Assembly: GCF_030445035.2 (NCBI RefSeq)
Contig: NC_080673.1
Location: 38,126,365-38,190,364, forward strand
Direction of reading: 5' to 3'
Length of the DNA stretch: 64,000 bases
DNA from: Dasypus novemcinctus
Taxonomy: Eukaryota > Chordata > Mammalia > Cingulata > Dasypodidae
The notes beneath the pieces were generated by a model. That model worked only from the letters and a program-made list of their open reading frames with translations, was not told the origin of the DNA and ran no database searches. Within the stretch, counting starts at the first letter, position 1, and each line of letters opens with the position of its first letter. The translations under genes were made by a program, and so were the position numbers. Of this stretch, positions 57,722-64,000 are shown piece by piece.

Positions 57722-58133
57722 TGTTTTAGTTTCCTGGCTTGCTCAAGCAAATACCAATATAATGGTTCAGCTTAAACAATGGGAATTTATTTGCTACTGT
57801 GGCATGCTGAGGGCTGGCTGCTAGTGACACTGGGGTCCTTAGCTTGTCACATGGCAAGGCATATGGCCATGTCTCCTGGTCTCTCCCTTCTTTTCCAGGT
57901 TTCATTGATAAAATTTCTTGATTTCTGTAGCTTTCTCTCCCTCTGTCTGAATTTTACCCGGCTTATAAAGGACTCCAGCAATAGGATTAAGACCCATCCG
58001 GATTGAATTGAGTCACACCTTAACTGAAGTAATCCCATCAAAATATCCTACTTTCACTAGCTTTATACTCACATGAATGGATTAAATTAAGAACAGATTT
58101 TTCTGCGGTACATACAGCTTCAAACCACTACAA
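57722..58133 (-). mobile_element. MaLR-type LTR, antisense
   Basis: It starts TGTTTTAGTTTCCTGGCTTG and has 'aatgggaatttatttgctac' (AATAAA near 57790 on the minus strand), 'caccttaactgaagtaatcc', ending 'caaaccactaca'. Same family as 32113-32600. Confidence 0.8.
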
Positions 58134-58207
58134 CATTCAACAAAGGTAATCAATTACCATCTTGAATATTATGAAGATTACAGTCTTCTTTTTATTTATA
58201 ACCTTTT

Positions 58208-58690
58208 CTTAGTTTGTCAGGGATGCTATGACAAATACCACAAATTGGTTGGCTTAAACAACTCAGATTTATTGCCTCACATTTTTGGAGACTAGAAGTC
58301 CAAAATCAAGGTGTTGCCAGACCATGTTTTCTCCCAAAGTCTGTGGTATTCTGATGATGACTTGCCAGCAATCCTTGGACTTCCTTGGCTTATAGATGCA
58401 TTTTTGCCTCCTTCAGAGGGCATTCTCTCTCTCCTTCTCTGGCTTCTCCCAAATGACTGCATCTGAATTTCCTCTACTTATAAGGCCTTTAGTCATGTTG
58501 GGTTAAGCCCACCCTCATTCAGTTTTGCCACACCTTAACTAATAACATCTTTAAAGATTCTACTTACAAATGGGCTCACATCCACACCCTGACTCACCTT
58601 AACTAAGAATATAAAAGCAAATGTCCTATTTTTAAGTGGGTTGCACCGACAGGATTGGGGTTAGGATTTAAACAAGTCTTTAGTGAGGGA
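58208..58690 (-). mobile_element. MaLR-type LTR (3' LTR of a partial element), antisense
   Basis: 'ttagtttgtcagggatgcta', 'ggttggcttaaacaactcag', 'atttattgcctcacattttt', 'gaagtccaaaatcaaggtgt', 'caccttaactaataacatct' follow the reverse MaLR LTR. Confidence 0.8.
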
Positions 58691-59870
58691 CATGTTTCAA
58701 TCCCCAAAAATCTACCTTCTGGATCCCATTTTCAAAATACATTCTCCCCATCCCAACCTTCCAAGGGCCTGAAGCCATTTCAATGACAACTTCAAGTCCA
58801 AAGTCTCATCAGAATCAGTTATGGGTGTAACCCATCCTAGGTTTGTGGACCTATGAAACCTAGAAAACAAGTTATCTGCAAATACATTGGTTGGACAAGT
58901 ATAAGATACTTCCAGAAGGAAGAAAGTGGAAGGGAAACAGGGTTCATAAGTCCCAACAAGTCTAAAATGCAGCAGGGCAAACTCCAAGTTCTGAGAGCCA
59001 TCTGAAGATTTATGCTTTTTCCTGGGGCCTGCTGCCTGAACTGTAGTCCCACCCTTTCTAAATGTTGGGGTACTGACCATGCTCTCTCCAAATGACAAGG
59101 TGGTAGGCCTGATTTCTCCAAATGCAGAGACAGAAAGGTCATCCCATCCAAAGTCCAGGGCAGAAGCTCCACCCTATCCAAAGCATGGAGTGGAAGCCCT
59201 ATTTCTTGGCCTGAGAAGACCTCTTCTGCCTGGACCTCTGTTTCTGTGTTCTTCCCTTGAAGTCATTCCTTCTTCATTTTGTCCTGCCTCTGTCCCTCTC
59301 AGCCCAGGCTGGCAGTGCTTCTGCTCATGCAAAGTTCTCAAAAACGTTGTTGGTTTTCCATGCGTTTAAAGGGGGTTTTCCACCGATCCTTCCTGGATAA
59401 TTGAATTTCCAGTCTTGACTTTCAGTGAGGTGGTTGATTGGATCCATGAGTCATATGCCAAATCTTCTTAGCAAACAGGTGTTCAGTCACACCCTTACAC
59501 AGAGATCTGTTTTCCAAGGACCACCTTCTGAAAACTCAGGCTAGGGCTATGTTAAAACTGCTTCTGGCCCTAGTCTCAGAGCCCTCTATCTGGTTAGGCT
59601 GAGAGTTTCCCAAATCATGAAGTGATGGTTCCTTTTTTGCTTAACAGTTCAGTACTCAGCTCATCCCTTTCTATTTCATTTTACTGTAAGCTGTAAGAAA
59701 AAATCAGGTTTCACATTCCACACTTCTCTTGGAAATCTCCTCAGCTAAATATCCATGTTCATTGCTTACATGTTCTGCCTTCCATTTGACATCAGAACAC
59801 AGTTTGGCTGAGTTCTATGCCACTTTATAACAAGGATCAACTCCCACCAATTTCCAATGACATATTCCTA
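58691..59870 (-). mobile_element. MaLR internal region, antisense, decayed
   Basis: It runs on from the LTR through 'catcccaaccttccaagggc', 'cagaacacagtttggctgag', 'ttctatgccactttataaca' and 'ccaatttccaatgacatatt', as in reverse MaLR internal sequence. The 128- and 114-codon minus frames at 58712-59181 overlap each other. I recognise no protein domain. Confidence 0.7.
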
Positions 59871-59948
59871 ATTTCCTGTTAATTAATAACATATTCAAAG
59901 ATCCTATTTAGAAATGGGTTCACACCTGTAGGGCCCCCAACACCACCT
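59871..59948 (-). mobile_element. Fragment resembling the other LTR of the 58208 element
   Basis: 'aattaataacatattcaaag', 'atcctatttagaaatgggtt', 'cacacctg' parallels 58535-58585 of the first LTR, suggesting a truncated 5' LTR. Confidence 0.5.
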
Positions 59949-59949
59949 A

Positions 59950-60180
59950 AGTATGGATCCTTCAGAAGTAGTTGAGTTTTACCTGCCCTTTGAATTTCAT
60001 ATAAATAGAATTACAGCACATATTTTTTTATGTCCGACTTTTTCCATTCAACATTATGTTTGTGAGTTTCATGCATATTATTGACTGAAGGTATAATTTG
60101 TTAATTTTTGTAATTGTATAGTATAGCTGAACTTATTTATCCATTCTACTCTTAGAATTTCAAGAAGCGGAATTAGTTTT
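59950..60180 (-). mobile_element. L1M 3' region, antisense, right part
   Basis: 'tgaatttcatataaatagaa', 'ttccattcaacattatgttt', 'tgagtttcatgcatattatt', 'cttatttatccattctactc' continue the reverse L1 begun at 57545. Confidence 0.7.
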
Positions 60181-60815
60181 AATCCCCTTTTTCTAATGAG
60201 CACCCTCTCATTATGGTGAAGATATGGAATACATTTTTAATTTATTAGGTTAATCCATTTAAGACAAAGAAACAAAAAGGTTTTCTAAGTTCGGTGTGCA
60301 CTGGAGAATGGTTCCGGTCTGATTGCCCTGGCAGAGAAGGAGAGAGGAGAAAGAGCTGAGGTGGTTCCTTCCCCCATTTTTATAACCTTGGAGAAACACT
60401 TGGGGGCTATGCCCAAACCGAGTTGCTCTGTCTTGTCACTGAAATAGTAGTAATGAAACCATGGCTAAGTAGGCAGAGTGAGTGTGCATCTGACATGTAA
60501 TAGGAAAAAGAGCATACACAAAATAGCTTCAGCCCTATTTATTTCATCAATTTTTGGCATTGGTTTTGATATATTTGCTGTGTTTTGATCATCAAATGAA
60601 AAATGTTGTAATAATCACAGACTATTTCATTATAAAAAGGGTTGCTATTTTGCATGGATGAGGTTGCTCAGCAAATACTCATTTCCTTCCACCATTCCCT
60701 TGAATGGAGTATAATTTCCTGCCTTTGGTCTTTGTTATGTGGTTTTCTTTGGCAACTGAAATATTGAATGACGTGACACAGGCAGAAGCTTTAAATGTAC
60801 TTGAGTGGTAGACTC
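60181..60815. other. No gene seen
   Basis: Intergenic DNA without a named repeat. Confidence 0.35.
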
Positions 60816-61085
60816 ACGCTGTTGTACTCCAGCGATCTGCCTTCAGAAGAGCAAACCCTGGTTAGCCTCCGCCCTGCCATTCTAGGACCCAGAATGAAAA
60901 ATGTGGAACATATCTGAGCCCAACACAAAGTCTAGATTCAAACCAGCCAATTTAAAACCTTCCCAGCCAAGCAAAGCATATAGCAGCCTATCCAAAGTCA
61001 ACCGTGAGTGTGAGAATAGGTGCTTATTATTTTGAGCCACCGACGTTTGAAGTACTTTGCCATTATGAGGGCAATAACTGTTTTA
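60816..61085 (+). mobile_element. Old MLT1-type LTR fragment
   Basis: 'gagcaaaccctggttagcct', 'aaaccttcccagccaagcaa', 'gtgtgagaataggtgcttat', 'tattttgagccaccgacgtt' match the 3' part of old MaLR LTRs in plus orientation. Confidence 0.6.
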
Positions 61086-61574
61086 TAGCTTTATATAAAA
61101 CTATATATAGCTATATAGTTTTACAGTAACAGGTATAAAGGTCAGGTCATTTCACTCCTTTATTAGTAATTGACTTGGCTCCATTTTCCTCCCTCTGTAT
61201 TTGCTTGATGCAACCAGGGATTCTGAGATCTTTTTAGTTCAAACTCTGAATGTCTAGCAGACCCCTATGAGATTCCTGTGGAAAAACGAAGAAGTGGGGA
61301 TTGGTAAGAGACAGAGTTACATATCTTTGGGGTTAATGGAAAGAAGCTTTCGCGGATCAGTTAGGAACTTTTAGGGCCATAGCTAAACTTGGAAAAATAG
61401 CAAGCATTCAGTTTAGCAGGCATACTGTTCTGGATTTACTCAGAAATGTGGGAAATGCTCTAATTTGAAGAGGAATCCAAAGAGTTAGGGCTTAGGTAAT
61501 TTTTTTTTTTTTTCATAGTGAAATACTGAGGTGAATAAAGCTCTAAGTAAGAGTAAGAACTGCATATAGGTAAA
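61086..61574. other. No gene seen
   Basis: It includes a TATATAG/CTATATA palindromic patch near 61085-61125. No gene. Confidence 0.35.
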
Positions 61575-61695
61575 GAAATGGGACATCTCATATACTGCTG
61601 GTGGAAGTGTAAATTGATCCAAAAACTTTGGAGATCAAGTTGGCAAAATCAAAGAAAGGTGAAGATGCCATTAATTTTGCTGCAGGGATATAACT
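61575..61695 (+). mobile_element. Old L1M fragment
   Basis: 'catctcatatactgctggtg', 'gaagtgtaaattgatccaaa' and 'aagttggcaaaatc' are typical L1 ORF2 3' words. The L1 at 62650 may be the same element. Confidence 0.65.
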
Positions 61696-62445
61696 TAGAC
61701 TAAGAGGTCTCAACAGGACAGATGCTTCACCCAAGGGGGCGTTTTGGTTTATAACAGTGATGGGCTTTGTGTTTCCAGTTAGTGGGTAGAGGTCAGATAT
61801 CCCATATGGCGTGCAACTTGAAGGTTGGTCCCATTCAAACAAGAATTGCCCTGGGTCCTTTATGACTTCAGAAGGTCTAGAAGACCATTCATGTAGGTGA
61901 CAAACTTGTTTATGATGATCTGAAAGTAGAACATAGTTCCATTTTAGATCTAAATACTAAGAATTTTTTGTAAGATTTAAAAATGAATATTGAATTTTGG
62001 AGGGATGCAACTGCTAAGAAAAGGAAGACTGTATTTTGTTTTTTTTTTTCAGAACCTTACCAAGAGTTGTTCAAATCATCCACAGCAAAACTCTTTGTTA
62101 TGTCTGAGTTGCCAATACCATAGACCTGTATCAGTCTGCATTTCTACACTATTTCACTATGTCTCCTAATGTAGTATAATGTATTTGCGGCATTGACATA
62201 TTGAAATATCTATTATTTTTATTAAAATTACATGTCTTGTAGTTCTACTTTGTATCACAGTAAGTGTATCACATTAGTTTCTAAAAATGTGTATAGATTA
62301 AATTGTAAATGTATCTCATTTCCAGATAGTAAATGGGGCTATACAAAATATTGTTATAAGAAGAATGCATTGGTTCTAACAGCGAGCACTACTGTCCTAG
62401 ATAAATTCTTATATGCCTCCAAGAGATAAACAAACATGCATAGAA
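61696..62445. other. No gene seen
   Basis: AT-rich intergenic sequence. Confidence 0.35.
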
Positions 62446-62640
62446 CTGCACTCTCCAATGCAGTAGTCACTAACCATATTAACTAAAATAAAATTAAAAA
62501 TTCAATCTCTCAGTCACATTAGCCACATTTCAAGTGCTCAGTAGCCATATGTGGCTAGTTTCTACAGTACAGAAGAATAGGTATGAAACAATTCCATCAT
62601 TGCAGAAAGTTCTGTTGGAGAGCTGTGGTCTAGAACATTA
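62446..62640 (-). mobile_element. Non-autonomous hAT-type DNA transposon remnant
   Basis: 'actctccaatgcagtagtca', 'ttagccacatttcaagtgct', 'cagtagccatatgtggctag', 'attgcagaaagttctgttgg' match a common mammalian non-autonomous element with inverted ends. I do not assign the MER number. Confidence 0.65.
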
Positions 62641-62649
62641 AGGCAACAA

Positions 62650-63110
62650 TATTTATATTATATAAAAAATCTGGCAACACCTATATGTCCGTTAAGAAGA
62701 GGACAGATAAATAAGTCATGGTATAGTCATGCAATGGAATACTATGCAGCAGGGGAAAATGAATGGTTACATATATCAACATGAATCTCACAAATAACAT
62801 TGAGTGAATAAAGTAAAAAGACCATCTGACACCATTGAGACATATAAATAATACTACATGTGGTTTAGGGATCCATATATAGCAAAAGTGTTTTTTTCAA
62901 ATCCATGGGAATGATAAACACCAAATTCAAAATAGCAGTTACCTCTGGCAGGAGGTTGGGAGGAGATGCAATTGAAGAGAGATATAATGGAGATTTGATT
63001 GAATTAGCTACATTTTACTTCTTCAGGTATAAGGTAGGCATACTAGAATTTTGATATATGTGTTATTTTATGCATTAAATACTTCAAAATAAAATTTTAA
63101 ATGAAGGCAG
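62650..63110 (+). mobile_element. Old L1M 3' end
   Basis: 'gcaacacctatatgtccgtt', 'atggtatagtcatgcaatgg', 'aatactatgcagcagg', 'cagttacctctggcaggagg' and the 'aaaataaaattttaaa' end are in L1 order. Confidence 0.85.
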
Positions 63111-63124
63111 TTTCATGAGCTTCT

Positions 63125-63225
63125 AAAAGCATTGGGCTATGTTTCTCTCATCTCTCTATTCTTAGTTATGAGCAAAGTGCCTGGTACAGAGTAGGTGCTC
63201 AATTAATGTTTGCTGAATAGTCGGT
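63125..63225 (+). mobile_element. L2 3' terminus
   Basis: 'agtgcctggtacagagtagg', 'tgctcaattaatgtttgctg' is the characteristic L2 end. Confidence 0.75.
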
Positions 63226-63314
63226 CAAGGGTACAAATAGAAGTTCATATGATATTACAGTTTTAACTTTTAAACAAAAGTACTTCCATTCCACCACACT
63301 AGGGGAATCCAGTA

Positions 63315-63545
63315 ACACCAACATTCTTTAAGCATTCATTCATTGTACATGGCAAGCACTCTTTTAGCAGTGAGAGTACAACATAGACAAATTTCCTGCC
63401 TGTGAGGGCCTTGTATTTGGTTGTACATGTGGGGGTGGGGAGACCAATCAATAATAAAGAAAATGAATAAGTAAAATAGAGTAAAGGTTGGGATAAGTGC
63501 CCCTGGCTCCTTGATTGTCTCATTTCATTTTATATTTTGAAGATA
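63315..63545 (-). mobile_element. L2-like LINE fragment, antisense
   Basis: 'aagcattcattcattgtaca', 'tggcaagcactcttttagca', 'ggggtggggagaccaatcaa', 'aatgaataagtaaaatagag' resemble reverse L2 3' sequence; diverged. Confidence 0.55.
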
Positions 63546-63589
63546 CAGCCACAGATTGACTGAAGATACACTGACAAATTGTATATGGT

Positions 63590-63995
63590 TTGTGAGGGAA
63601 TAAAGTTGTTAAGGACAACGCTAAGATTTTTGGCTTGGGGTTGCCATTCACTGAGAGGAGGGGGAGCCGCTTAGAAGGGGTGGGGTGGAGGTCAGACTGG
63701 GATGTTTACTAGGCACCCAAGGAGAGTTGTTAAATAGACAGTTGGTCTGTGAGGTTGGATTCACGGGAAACACTGAAACTGGATATATAACTTTGAAGTC
63801 CATTAATATATAGGTGGTATATAAAGGCAAAAGACAGAATTAGATTGCCATGGAAGTAAGTGTAGCTAGAAAAAAAAGGGGCTCCAAGTGCTGTGTCTTG
63901 AGGTTCTGCAATGCTGAGAAGTCAGAGGGAAGAGGACGATCCAGTAAAGGAGATTGCAGTGAGGTAAGAGACAGCCAAGGAAAGGCAGTGTGCCT
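63590..63995 (+). repeat. Ancient mammalian repeat, same family as 10370-10670
   Basis: 'gttgttaaatagacagttgg', 'ggatatataactttgaagtc', 'cattaatatataggtggtat', 'aaggagattgcagtgaggta' follow the order of a widespread old repeat that I cannot name with certainty. Confidence 0.5.
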
Positions 63996-64000
63996 TGGAA

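Noticed and set aside
3000..64000. Fibrinogen-cluster or other neighbouring gene exons expected near LRAT
   Set aside because: No matching coding segments were seen on either strand; the human interval on this side of LRAT is long and gene-poor.

Overview
This is vertebrate, specifically placental-mammal, nuclear DNA. The only protein gene with intact coding sequence that I recognise is the 5' half of LRAT (lecithin retinol acyltransferase) on the minus strand at about 1904-2730. The rest is mostly interspersed repeats. The young SINEs are tRNA-derived elements of the armadillo DAS type: heads with a B-box, a 'cctcccatgtggtaga' or 'cccacatgggaggtcc' core, and an A-rich 'ataaataaatctttaaa' tail. 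Many still have intact target-site duplications, so the source is very probably a xenarthran such as an armadillo (Dasypus). There are no operons, prokaryotic genes, phage or CRISPR, and no tRNA, rRNA or snRNA gene that I could support.

Layout. 1-1903 is LRAT intron 2. 1904-2443 is the main LRAT coding exon, 2445-2530 a tiny intron, and about 2531-2730 the non-coding first exon. The promoter lies at about 2740-2880, inside a CpG island that runs to about 3.7 kb. From 4 kb to 64 kb I see no intact gene. In human the upstream side of LRAT is a long intergenic interval towards the fibrinogen cluster, and this region fits that; no fibrinogen exon is visible. Landmarks are: MIR and L2 relics; an LTR-like insertion at 9.1-9.5 kb; a solo LTR with a perfect TTGAC target duplication inside an old L1 (15552-16113); two solo LTRs of one family (23.9 and 30.4 kb) that differ in the number of a 34-bp repeat; and a MaLR-like LTR-internal-LTR element inside an L2 (25.1-27.5 kb). 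Further right are an armadillo-type L1/HAL1 element with a tandem 5' UTR, a decayed ORF1 and a 3' UTR repeat (36.6-40.7 kb); a processed SPG21 (maspardin) pseudogene inside an old L1 (about 48976-50615); a 1.3-kb L2 (53.3-54.6 kb); and two MaLR insertions nested in an antisense L1 (57.5-60.2 kb).

No new enzymatic or defence system is visible. The points worth a second look are structural: tandem arrays inside retroelements, nested insertions that give a relative chronology, an inverted SINE pair, and a pair of opposing splice donors upstream of LRAT. Repeat family names come from recalled consensus sequences and have not been searched against a database.
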